Source: Pedobacter xixiisoli (GTDB lineage Bacteria > Bacteroidota > Bacteroidia > Sphingobacteriales > Sphingobacteriaceae). From it: DNA of 64,000 nucleotides. Below are positions 1 to 7,667 of this stretch, one piece after another. The stretch covers positions 186,001 to 250,000 of the forward strand of contig NZ_OCMT01000001.1 in the NCBI RefSeq assembly GCF_900215335.1. Direction: 5' to 3'. Numbering within the stretch: the stretch's first letter is position 1; each line of letters opens with the position of its first letter. A program made the translations under genes and the position numbers. The notes below the pieces were generated by a model that ran no database searches, was not told the origin of the DNA, and saw only the letters and a list, made by a program, of their open reading frames with translations.

Positions 1-1
1 G

Positions 2-301
2 CACATTGTTGAAGATAAAATGGAAGATCCTGAATTCAATGTGTCGGCCTTGATTACCGAAATTGGCATGAGTCAAACGGTATTATACAAAAAAATCAAA
101 GCAATTACTGATCTTTCCATAGCCGATTTTATTAAAACCGTTAGGTTAAAAAGGGCGGCGCAACTTTTAAAAGATGGACACACGACCATCGCCGAAGTAG
201 CTTATGCCGTAGGTTTTAACGATAGGAAATATTTCAGTAAGGAATTTAAGAAACAGTTTGGTGTGGTGCCATCAGATTATGCAGATACATCAAAAGAGTA
301 A
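2..301 (+). CDS. Hybrid two-component system regulator, C-terminal AraC-type DNA-binding end (partial)
   Basis: The frame is open to the left edge, so only the C-terminus is visible. The residues form an AraC/XylS helix-turn-helix pair: an early GMSQTVLYKKIKAIT helix and a later AEVAYAVGFNDRKYFSKEFKK helix. The opening VEDKMEDPEFNVSALITEIGMS is typical of the output domain of HTCS proteins, which fuse a periplasmic sensor, histidine kinase, receiver and AraC domain and switch on polysaccharide utilisation loci when they bind an oligosaccharide. Its place directly before a chondroitin lyase gene fits that role. The sensor and kinase parts are outside the window, so the HTCS assignment rests on the tail and context; a plain AraC regulator is possible. 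Confidence 0.8.
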   Translation, partial: HIVEDKMEDPEFNVSALITEIGMSQTVLYKKIKAITDLSIADFIKTVRLKRAAQLLKDGHTTIAEVAYAVGFNDRKYFSKEFKKQFGVVPSDYADTSKE

Positions 302-317
302 CAAATAACTAAAATTT

Positions 318-373
318 ACTCCTTTTTAGATTGATTTGCCCTCCTAAGTTCTAGAGGTTTTTTGGAATATTTG
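318..373 (+). promoter_or_regulatory. Candidate HTCS-controlled promoter of the PL8 lyase gene
   Basis: A CCT box at 321-323 is followed by a CCCTCCT stretch at 339-345, with the CCT copies 22 bp apart. A -7 like AATATTTG (366-373) lies 21 bp after the second box. The stretch 321-337 (cctttttagattgattt) is nearly identical to 6023-6039 upstream of another gene of the locus. The predicted transcript start is about 35 bp before the lyase ATG. The same layout occurs at four other promoters here; binding by the HTCS protein is inferred. Confidence 0.5.
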
Positions 374-416
374 AAATTAGAAACGAACATCTTCCTCGGA
401 GATTTATAAACCGTAC

Positions 417-2513
417 ATGAGAAAATCAATATATCTAGTTGCCTATTGTCTTTTTTTGTTCCCAATATTGGCCAATGCACAAGCAACTTACCCTTTTGGC
501 ACGATCCTTAAAAAGTTATATGCTGATCAGGGTAAAAATGCCAATAACGTAGTTAAACCCGCTCAATCGGTTTTAGAAACTATCCAGCCGGATGGAACTT
601 GGGTAGATATTAATTACGAGGATAAATCTACAACGAATTGGCTACCAATTACACACATTAGTAGGGTAACAGATTTAGTATTTGCTTACACTACCGAGGG
701 TAGTGCTTATCGTAAAAATGACAAAGTTTACAACGCTATTGTAAATGCTTTAAAAGTTTGGTATGAAAAAGATCCTAAAAGTACCAATTGGTGGCATAAT
801 GAAATAAGTGTACCCCAAAAGTTAGGCTTGTTATTGGTGATCATGACCGCTGCGGAAAAGCAATTGCCAGACGAGTTGCAAGATCAATTGATAGAGCGTA
901 TGAAGCGTGGTAACATGGTAGAAAAAACTGGTGCCAACAAAACCGATATCGCCATGCATTATTTTTATAGGTCTTTATTAACAGAAGACAGTAAGTTATT
1001 GGGAGAGTCGTTGGCTGAAATTTTTAGACCTGTGAGTTTGGTAGATGGGGAAGAAGGCTTGCAGTATGATTTTTCTTATTTGCAACATGGGCCGCAGTTG
1101 TACATTGGAGGTTATGGAAATGTATTTTTAGGCGGAGTTATTAAAATAGCGGGTTATGTGCCTGGCACTCCTTATGCGCTCAGTAAAGAAAAATTAGCTT
1201 TGTTATCCGAGTTCTATCAAAACACTTATTTGAAGACGTTTAGATCTAGATATGTAGATTTTAATGTAGAAGGTCGGGGAGTTTCCAGACCTAAAAATTT
1301 AAGAAAGCCTTCGGAGAAATACCGCTTAAACGCGATGAAGGAAATTGACGCAAGTAATGCTGATCAATGGGAAAACGAGCGTTTGAGGGTAGATAGTTTA
1401 ACCGGATTTACTATAGCTCCGTACCATAAACACTTTTGGAAGGGAGATTATACGGTACATATACGTCCAGAATACAACTTTAATGTACGGATTGCCAGTA
1501 AGCGCACCAAAAGAGCAGAAGCTGGTAACAATGAGAATTTGTATGGTAGATACTTATCAGACGGAGCCACTAACCTACAGTTGAGCGGGCCTGAGTATTA
1601 TAACATTATGCCAGTTTGGGAATGGGATAAAATTCCTGGGGTTACCGCTGCGGATCGTGCAGAAGATTTAAAGATGAACGTCAATTGGGGCGAAACAGGT
1701 CATAATGAATTTGCTGGTGGCGTTTCTGATGGTATGTATGGCGCAACTGCCTATCAACTCGATTATGATGGCGTTAGTGCAAAAAAAGCTTGGTTTTTCT
1801 TCGATAAGGAGGTTGTGGCAATGGGTACCGACATCCGGACAGATAGTGTGCTGTCTATTGCTACTACGGTAAATCAGTCGTGGTTGGAAGGGAGCGTAAT
1901 TAGCTCTTTTGGGACCATCAAAAAAGGCGATGTAGTGAAACAAAATGCTGCACCATCAAGTTGGGTACAGCATAATGGTGTGGCTTACTATTTCCCTAAA
2001 CAAACTAACTTAGTGGTTAGCACGCAAACACAAAATGGCAACTGGAACAAAATCAACCAAACTTATGGTAAAGAAAATATTGCTGGAGATGTATTTAAAC
2101 TGTGGATAGATCATGGTACAAAACCGGACACGGCCAGCTATCAATACATTGTGCTACCAGCTATAAAAAACATCAAAAGCTTCGATCCTAAAACCATTGA
2201 GCTGATCAGCAATACGCCACAAAATCAATCGATTTATCACCAACAGTTAAAGATATTACAGGCCGTTTTCTACAGTCCTTCGTCAATTACATCCAGCAGT
2301 TACGAAATTTCAGTGGATAAACCTTGCGTACTGATGCTAAAAGAAGGAAAGGGAAATGAGCGGTTACTTTATATCGCTGATCCCTTGCAGCAGGAAAGTA
2401 CAATTAGTATAAAACTTAAAAATGTAAAGACAGGGAAGTCTGTTGATTTAGCAGTAAAACTACCTGAAGGACCATATAGGGGATCTTCAAAAAAGTTGAT
2501 TGAGAAGCTTTAA
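417..2513 (+). CDS. Chondroitin AC-type lyase, polysaccharide lyase family 8
   Basis: A 698-residue secreted lyase that cleaves chondroitin or hyaluronan by beta-elimination, leaving unsaturated uronic acid ends. A signal peptide ends near residue 21 (LANAQ). The alpha-toroid N-terminal half has the PL8 signature NWWHNEISVPQ (124-134). The catalytic centre known from Pedobacter heparinus chondroitinase AC is all present: His224 and Tyr233 in YLQHGPQLYIGGYG, Arg287 and Arg291 in GRGVSRP, Glu373 in NENLYGRYLSDGATN. Length and sequence follow the P. heparinus enzyme (700 residues) throughout. The C-terminal half is the beta-sandwich region. It lies just after the regulator tail and has its own regulated promoter. 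Its unsaturated products are the expected substrates of the GH88 enzyme at 15.0 kb. Fine specificity (chondroitin sulfate A/C or hyaluronan) cannot be read from sequence alone. Confidence 0.95.
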   Translation: MRKSIYLVAYCLFLFPILANAQATYPFGTILKKLYADQGKNANNVVKPAQSVLETIQPDGTWVDINYEDKSTTNWLPITHISRVTDLVFAYTTEGSAYRKNDKVYNAIVNALKVWYEKDPKSTNWWHNEISVPQKLGLLLVIMTAAEKQLPDELQDQLIERMKRGNMVEKTGANKTDIAMHYFYRSLLTEDSKLLGESLAEIFRPVSLVDGEEGLQYDFSYLQHGPQLYIGGYGNVFLGGVIKIAGYVPGTPYALSKEKLALLSEFYQNTYLKTFRSRYVDFNVEGRGVSRPKNLRKPSEKYRLNAMKEIDASNADQWENERLRVDSLTGFTIAPYHKHFWKGDYTVHIRPEYNFNVRIASKRTKRAEAGNNENLYGRYLSDGATNLQLSGPEYYNIMPVWEWDKIPGVTAADRAEDLKMNVNWGETGHNEFAGGVSDGMYGATAYQLDYDGVSAKKAWFFFDKEVVAMGTDIRTDSVLSIATTVNQSWLEGSVISSFGTIKKGDVVKQNAAPSSWVQHNGVAYYFPKQTNLVVSTQTQNGNWNKINQTYGKENIAGDVFKLWIDHGTKPDTASYQYIVLPAIKNIKSFDPKTIELISNTPQNQSIYHQQLKILQAVFYSPSSITSSSYEISVDKPCVLMLKEGKGNERLLYIADPLQQESTISIKLKNVKTGKSVDLAVKLPEGPYRGSSKKLIEKL

Positions 2514-2569
2514 GGATTGACTTACCCCACTTTGAGCAATTCGATATTCATACATTGAAGCTAGGATAG

Positions 2570-2962
2570 ACCTTATGTTTATCAACTACTCACTATAAAT
2601 CACTTTTTAGCTCTTCTGGACTAGAAATCCCAGAGTTAGTGTACGATAATCGTAAAAAAACAGAAAAGGGAGGGGATGGTAAAAATTATATTCTATCTGC
2701 TACAACATTTAATAGATATATGAGGGATAAATTTGGGCCTCCTACATATACACTAACTAACCAAGAAATTGGAAACGATAAGACTAAAATAGCGCAATTT
2801 CTTAAAGGTAAAACAGGCATATATACTGTTATAAATCAATATCCGGGAACAGCGGGCTATTCAGGACATATTGACTTCATAATAAATGGGGCTTGTATAA
2901 ATGGAAGTAATGCTTTTCCTAAAGGAGGCGTTGAAAAAATAGAAATTTGGGAACTTAATTAA
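2570..2962 (+). pseudogene. Tae4-like peptidoglycan amidase fragment, N-terminus missing
   Basis: The open frame runs from just after a stop at 2567-2569 and has no ATG before the conserved part; GTG at 2639 would remove conserved residues. The protein shows the Tae4 (type VI amidase effector 4) pattern: a SGLEIP segment, GGDGKNYIL, a FGPP segment, a GKTGIYTV strand, and GYSGHIDFIINGACI with the catalytic-type His, ending in a WEL tail. Tae4 enzymes cleave the D-Glu-mDap bond of peptidoglycan with a Cys-His pair. The N-terminal region that carries the catalytic Cys motif is not found in any upstream frame, so I call it a decayed effector. It sits between two genes of a glycan locus and is followed after 4 bp by a lipoprotein gene that may be its immunity partner. 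Confidence 0.5.
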
Positions 2963-2966
2963 AAAT

Positions 2967-3377
2967 ATGATGAAACATTATTTATATCTTTTGCTCTTAT
3001 TATCGTCTCTTACTGCATGTAATATTCAACAACAGCAGATTCGTAAAGATTGGATTATATTATATAAGGAATATGCAACATATAAAAGTGTTTGCGAAAT
3101 AACTGATAACAATCTTGAAAAAATATTATGGACGAAAAAAGATATTTCTTTTAGCATTCATAGAGAAATACTTGGAAGTTATGCTGATGAAGCAGATTCG
3201 ATTGGCAGGAAATATGCAAGGAATATTAAGCCATTGGATGTAGAAACTGAACATGATTTGTATGGAATGAAGCCATTATTTTCAGAATGCTTGAAATTAT
3301 ATACAAGTAATTATTTAGATAGTCTAGCAAACTCAGCCTATAAGGATTACAAATATTTAAATAAAAAAATCAAATGA
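2967..3377 (+). CDS. Small lipoprotein, candidate Tai4-like immunity protein
   Basis: A 136-residue protein with a signal peptide and lipobox (LSSLTAC, Cys18), so it is probably anchored in the periplasm-facing membrane. The rest is predicted helical and very AT-rich. The ending, with an ECLKLYTSNYLDSLA segment, resembles the C-terminal CLxLYNSxxY pattern of Tai4 immunity proteins, which block Tae4 amidases. It begins 4 bp after the Tae4-like remnant, the usual effector-immunity order. The function is inferred from this adjacency and a short motif. ATG at 2970 is an equally good start. Confidence 0.5.
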   Translation: MMKHYLYLLLLLSSLTACNIQQQQIRKDWIILYKEYATYKSVCEITDNNLEKILWTKKDISFSIHREILGSYADEADSIGRKYARNIKPLDVETEHDLYGMKPLFSECLKLYTSNYLDSLANSAYKDYKYLNKKIK

Positions 3378-3425
3378 TATTGTTCTTTCTATAATGCTTT
3401 TAATAGCATTGTGTTATTGAGTTTT

Positions 3426-3451
3426 AGCTTTGGGTAGTTATGCCCAAAGCT
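3426..3451 (+). terminator. Hairpin after the lipoprotein gene, possible terminator
   Basis: Perfect 9-bp arms agctttggg (3426-3434) and cccaaagct (3443-3451) with an 8-nt loop. There is no clean T-run after it, so termination is only likely. A 24-codon ATG frame at 3468-3542 follows but has no support as a gene. Confidence 0.4.
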
Positions 3452-3578
3452 AATTTATCTAAGGAAAATGAAGTTAATTTTATATTTAGCAACGGGTAGT
3501 ATGCCCTCAATTGGCTTAGGTGTTCGCGTTGCCATCACTTAAGTCTAAATGTTCTCTTTTTAATAATAGCCTTAGTTG

Positions 3579-4097
3579 ATGAAACACATTAGTTGTTTGG
3601 TTTTCCTTATTCTTATTTTGATAAGCTGTAATCGAAATGAAGAGAAGAAATATCAAGCATTTAAAGATTTTTTGAAATACTACCAAGCTAATGTGCTTAA
3701 GAAAGGGAAAAGTTTAGTCATCTTGAAAGAGCCTACAGAGAGAAGGAAGTACGATGAAATATGGAATACAATTACCATCGACAGTTTACTGCCCAAACAG
3801 TTTGCTCCCTTAGCCATCAAAGAGTGGGATAGCAGCTATTTTAAAGATTCAAGGTTTGTCTCTTCTGAAGAGACCACTCGGTTTCGTTATGATTTAAACC
3901 TCCAAAGAAAATTTTATGATGAGCATCAAGGTTTTTATACACTCTCTCAACCTTACGTTAGTAAAGCAGGCGATTACATTTTAATTGCGATGTATTACAT
4001 CTGTGGAGATAGATGTGGTTATGGTAAATTGCAGCTGTTTAAAGCACATCAAAAAACTTGGGTTTTGGTTAAAACATATTCAACAAGTATATCATGA
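3579..4097 (+). CDS. Hypothetical lipoprotein
   Basis: About 172 residues. ATG at 3579 is used because the only alternative is the TTG just before it. A signal peptide ends in the lipobox LILISC, predicting a lipid-anchored protein. The body has charged helices, then a C-terminal strand-rich part with ICGDRCGYGKLQLFK, where two Cys could form a disulfide. I do not recognise the family. It lies in the AT-rich insert between the lyase and the T9SS protein gene and may be a further immunity-like or cargo gene, but nothing in the sequence proves this. Confidence 0.6.
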   Translation: MKHISCLVFLILILISCNRNEEKKYQAFKDFLKYYQANVLKKGKSLVILKEPTERRKYDEIWNTITIDSLLPKQFAPLAIKEWDSSYFKDSRFVSSEETTRFRYDLNLQRKFYDEHQGFYTLSQPYVSKAGDYILIAMYYICGDRCGYGKLQLFKAHQKTWVLVKTYSTSIS

Positions 4098-4172
4098 CAT
4101 TAATAGTTTAACCAATTTCTATCCCTGTTTTAGTTGATTTATATCTTTCTCGACTGCTTTGCAACTATTTTG

Positions 4173-4229
4173 TTACCCTAATAAAACTATTTTTTATCCC
4201 TCAGAGGATAGCATTAATTTTCAACTTTG
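4173..4229 (+). promoter_or_regulatory. Candidate HTCS-controlled promoter before the first T9SS protein gene
   Basis: Two boxes, ttaccct (4173-4179) and tatccct (4195-4201), are 22 bp apart. A -7 like CAACTTTG (4222-4229) lies 21 bp after the second box. This is the layout shared with four other promoters of the locus. The leader would be long, about 225 nt, so this is the least certain of the five. The rest of the 4098-4461 gap holds no gene that I can support. Confidence 0.4.
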
Positions 4230-4461
4230 TATCAGTTCTTTAAAATATAAAACGCATAAAAATATTAATTGCATTTCATCTACCTAATGAAAACAATAGC
4301 ATTCGGCTATATCGATGCAAGAGAAAATACCTATTAATATAGGGCCTAGTACCTGGTAAGATATAGTCGATGCTAATATTTCTAAAGATTAGATTCGATA
4401 AAACTTTAAAGCATTTCAATGAAAAGAAAAAAATAAACTATAAACATTTATCCTACAAATT

Positions 4462-5877
4462 ATGAAAAAACATCTACTCTTGATTTTACTAGTAACATTT
4501 GCTGGTCTAGTGAAAGCCCAAACTCCAACTAGTACAGTTCCTGTTAAATTAGATTCTACTGGAATTTTCAACTATGCTTATGGTACGCTCGAATCGGATA
4601 CTCGATTTAGGGAATCTGGTAAAACAACTCCTGCAACATACTTTCCTTTTACCAACGGTAAATATGTAGCACGTGCTTTATTTTCGGCACCTGCTACCCC
4701 AACCGGCTTGTTTACCTTAGAAGCAGGTAAGGTAAAGATGTCTAATCCAGCGGCGGGTATAACAAAATCAGCTTTCTTTAATATCGTTGGCGCTAGACCA
4801 ATAGTAAGAATTAGCTTCGATTTAGACTTAACATCATATACAGCTTTGGCTCCGTTTATCATTGCTTTTGGTAACGATGACGGAGGAACTGCTGGTGCTT
4901 CCAAAATGATTAATGCAGAATCTGCTTTTCAAAATCAAGCGGGAGATGTTTTTGGTTCTTTAAGGTTGGCAAATACTGGAGGTTTATTTATTACGCAGTA
5001 TCGTAATGCAGATGGTACTACATTTTCTTCATTGCCCGAAAGTCAATCTCTGATAAGACCAAACGTATCACAACATATAGATATTTTTATCAATTCTAGT
5101 TCTTCTAATAATGTACCTTACACCTTAAATGCTACCCAGCGGTTAATGGCAGCAAATACTTACGAAGTATTTGTAAATGGTGTAAAGTATGGGAATTCTT
5201 TTCCTAAAAACGGAACCCTATATAACTTTACTAATTTAGATGCCCTTTGTTTTGAATTTGCAGATAATGCTACGCAACAACAAGTTGGCGTTTCTAACCT
5301 AGAAGTTTCATTCTTTAATGTTACCGTTTTGCCAGTGAATTTAATTGATTTTACAGGTAAAAAAGCAACTAATGGTATTGAGTTAAATTGGGCTACGGCA
5401 TCTGAGCAAAATAATGATTACTTCGAAATTTTACGTTCTGCGAATGGACAACCTTACCAATCTATAGGGACTTTTAAAGGAAAAGAACAATCTGGTGTTG
5501 CTAGCCTATACCAATTTCTAGATAGAAACCCAGTTTCTGGAACCAATTACTACCAACTGAAACAAGTAGATAAAGACGGAACGCCAACCTTGTTTACTGA
5601 AAAAATGGTTGCCGTTACTTACGATTTAATCAATAAAGGCTTATCAGTGTACAAAAGTCAAGATGTAGTTAAAGTTGATGCTTATGCAACTCAATCGCAA
5701 GCTGGAAAACTAGTACTTATTGATTTGCAAGGAAGAAAATTGGCAGAAAGAAAAGTGCAGTTGAACGATGGGAAAAACTTTTTATCTATTGATGCACCAT
5801 CATTAGCCTCTGGCTTATATATCGTTAAACTAGAAGCTGGCAGAGACAGTCAATCTGCTAAGTTTATAGTGAGATAA
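4462..5877 (+). CDS. Secreted protein with T9SS C-terminal sorting domain, unknown N-terminal domain
   Basis: 471 residues. A signal peptide ends near residue 19 (LVKAQ). Residues 20-285 form a strand-rich domain that I do not recognise; it could be a jelly-roll-like binding module. From about residue 290 comes the LPVNLIDFTGKKATNGIELNWATAS segment with EQNNDYFEILRS, then a Por/T9SS type A sorting domain (LIDLQGRKLAERKV, SGLYIVKLEAG, KFIVR end). This signal directs export across the outer membrane by the type IX system and attachment or release at the surface. The C-terminal 190 residues closely match those of the next gene. Its place in the locus and its promoter suggest a surface role in glycan capture; that is inference. 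Confidence 0.75.
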   Translation: MKKHLLLILLVTFAGLVKAQTPTSTVPVKLDSTGIFNYAYGTLESDTRFRESGKTTPATYFPFTNGKYVARALFSAPATPTGLFTLEAGKVKMSNPAAGITKSAFFNIVGARPIVRISFDLDLTSYTALAPFIIAFGNDDGGTAGASKMINAESAFQNQAGDVFGSLRLANTGGLFITQYRNADGTTFSSLPESQSLIRPNVSQHIDIFINSSSSNNVPYTLNATQRLMAANTYEVFVNGVKYGNSFPKNGTLYNFTNLDALCFEFADNATQQQVGVSNLEVSFFNVTVLPVNLIDFTGKKATNGIELNWATASEQNNDYFEILRSANGQPYQSIGTFKGKEQSGVASLYQFLDRNPVSGTNYYQLKQVDKDGTPTLFTEKMVAVTYDLINKGLSVYKSQDVVKVDAYATQSQAGKLVLIDLQGRKLAERKVQLNDGKNFLSIDAPSLASGLYIVKLEAGRDSQSAKFIVR

Positions 5878-5915
5878 TCGCATTTATCTATCTGCGCATG
5901 CTCATATTTGGTTTA

Positions 5916-5947
5916 AAGCCATAGCGTAAATGCTATGGCTTTTTTAT
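5916..5947 (+). terminator. Rho-independent terminator after the T9SS protein gene
   Basis: Perfect 10-bp arms aagccatagc (5916-5925) and gctatggctt (5932-5941), a 6-nt loop, then a T-run. It lies about 40 bp after the stop codon. Confidence 0.8.
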
Positions 5948-6020
5948 GTAGTTATGGTTGGAAATAACTGATTTATAACCTCTCTAAGGTGGTGAATTAA
6001 TTTGTGAAAACGATTATGTA

Positions 6021-6075
6021 TTCCTTTTTAGGTTGATTTTTACCCCTTGTTTAGGTCCTTAAATTATCATTTTTG
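6021..6075 (+). promoter_or_regulatory. Candidate HTCS-controlled promoter before the second T9SS protein gene
   Basis: A CCT box at 6023-6025 and the box taccccTT at 6041-6048 are 22 bp apart (CCT to CCT). A -7 like CATTTTTG (6068-6075) lies 21 bp after the T of the second box. Positions 6023-6039 repeat 321-337 with one change. The predicted start point is about 20 bp before the ATG at 6102. Confidence 0.5.
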
Positions 6076-6101
6076 ATTTATTATTCACCAAATAAAATCA
6101 T

Positions 6102-7589
6102 ATGAAAAGAAAACTACTATTATGTTTAGGTTTAGTGTTGAGCGCTGGACTTTTAAAAGCGCAATGGCGCAATCAGGGTGCCAGCTGGATTTATAATTTT
6201 AGCAGCGGCACCAATAATACCGTATCTGCTACTGCGAGCAATTCGACTTACCTTTCTACCGATCCTTCTCCGGTTTTACCTGCGCCACCTTCTGGAACCA
6301 GCATGATTTTTTTTAGCGGAGGAACTGCTGCATCTGCAACTATTGACGCTACAGGTAATAAGTTAGATTTTGTACCTTCTGTTACAGGCAACATAGGCAA
6401 GTTCGGAGTATACAGCATTGCCGATGCTACAGCAATAGCTTATTCAAAATTTACTTTAACTTTCGGACGTGTAGCCGCAACGGCACCAGCAACAAATACA
6501 ACCTACGTTTGGTCTATAGGAAATAGGGGCGCTACTTCTAATCTATACAGTAACCCAACTGCAGTTTATCAGGCATCGGGTTCTGCTCAATCTTTATTTA
6601 CTGCTTTAAGATGGTTATATAATTCATCGGGTAGTAACACTTACGTGATGAGCTATAGAGTTGGAAGTACAGGCACTTCACAAAATTATGTTACGCTATC
6701 AGGTGGTACTTTTTTAGAAAGCACACCTTATGATTTTGAGGTTTATACCAATAATACTTCTAACGAGCAATTGTATACCAGAAACGCAACTACCTATACG
6801 GTACAACCTAGAAGCTTTCATGTATGGGCTACTAATACATTAACAAATACAACCACTAGGCCATATATTGGTAGTTCTGTTTACGATTTGCCTAGAGCTG
6901 TAGAAACAGTAACTGCTACTGGAGATCAGTCAATTACAGATGATAAGACACTTAATTCATTTTTAATTCAAGGTACAGCTAACACTGGAGGTAACGCCAA
7001 ATTGAATATTTCTGGATTGGAACAGGCTTATACACTATCTGCGCTACCTGTAAACTTCATCTCTTTTACAGGTAAAAAAAGCAATAACGGAATTACCTTA
7101 AGTTGGGCAACTGCTTCCGAACAAAATAATAGTCATTTTGATATTCTACGTTCGTCTGATGGGATATCTTATAAGAGCATTGGTACAATTAAAGGAAATG
7201 GAAATAGCAGTGAGAAAAGTCAGTATACGTTAACAGATACTCGCCCAGTTGCTGGAATGAACTACTATATTTTGAAACAGGTAGATTTTGATGGAACTTC
7301 TGCAGTATTTAATGAGAAAGTTGCTGTAAATTATAAATTGGATCTGCAAAATAGTTTCTCCGTAAATGCTAAAGAGAATGTGCTGAATGTTTCTGTTGGT
7401 GTAGAAAATGCTACGGTAGCCGATTTTTATATTTACGATACCAATGGAAGAAAATTGACTGCAACAAAATTGAAGCTGAATTCTGGTAGTCACACCTACG
7501 CTATAGATGCAACTAACTTAGCTAAGGGGGTTCTGATCGCTAAAATAATTACTAATGACGGAACTCAAAGCGTTAAATTTTTAAGGTAG
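6102..7589 (+). CDS. Secreted protein with T9SS C-terminal sorting domain, second copy of the pair
   Basis: 495 residues. A signal peptide ends near residue 20 (GLLKAQ). The N-terminal 300 residues are rich in Ser, Thr, Asn and Gly and look like an extracellular beta domain; I do not recognise a catalytic family. The C-terminal part repeats the pattern of the preceding gene: ALPVNFISFTGKKSNNGITLSWATAS, EQNNSHFDILRS, then the sorting domain with YIYDTNGRKLTATKLKL and an ending SVKFLR. The two N-terminal domains are not obviously alike, so the pair shares the export module more than the functional one. Each has its own promoter of the same type. A glycan-binding role is inferred. Confidence 0.75.
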   Translation: MKRKLLLCLGLVLSAGLLKAQWRNQGASWIYNFSSGTNNTVSATASNSTYLSTDPSPVLPAPPSGTSMIFFSGGTAASATIDATGNKLDFVPSVTGNIGKFGVYSIADATAIAYSKFTLTFGRVAATAPATNTTYVWSIGNRGATSNLYSNPTAVYQASGSAQSLFTALRWLYNSSGSNTYVMSYRVGSTGTSQNYVTLSGGTFLESTPYDFEVYTNNTSNEQLYTRNATTYTVQPRSFHVWATNTLTNTTTRPYIGSSVYDLPRAVETVTATGDQSITDDKTLNSFLIQGTANTGGNAKLNISGLEQAYTLSALPVNFISFTGKKSNNGITLSWATASEQNNSHFDILRSSDGISYKSIGTIKGNGNSSEKSQYTLTDTRPVAGMNYYILKQVDFDGTSAVFNEKVAVNYKLDLQNSFSVNAKENVLNVSVGVENATVADFYIYDTNGRKLTATKLKLNSGSHTYAIDATNLAKGVLIAKIITNDGTQSVKFLR

Positions 7590-7607
7590 TTATCGCGATT
7601 AAATAAG

Positions 7608-7647
7608 AAAGGTTGCTAGAAGATCAATTTTCTAGCAACCTTTTTTT
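7608..7647. terminator. Bidirectional terminator between convergent genes
   Basis: Perfect 14-bp arms aaaggttgctagaa (7608-7621) and ttctagcaaccttt (7630-7643) with T-rich tails on both strands. It separates the plus-strand T9SS gene from the minus-strand beta-helix gene. Confidence 0.85.
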
Positions 7648-7667
7648 GTTTATAATAGTTAGTATTA

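Noticed and set aside
2521..2527. Single TTACCCC after the PL8 stop as a sixth HTCS site
   Set aside because: No second box 22 bp away and no -7 box at the right distance.
3468..3542. 24-codon ATG frame after the small lipoprotein gene
   Set aside because: Too short, no recognisable features and no neighbour logic.
4288..4338. Short ATG frame in the long leader before the first T9SS gene
   Set aside because: Only 16 codons and no sign of conservation; could be a leader peptide but nothing supports it.
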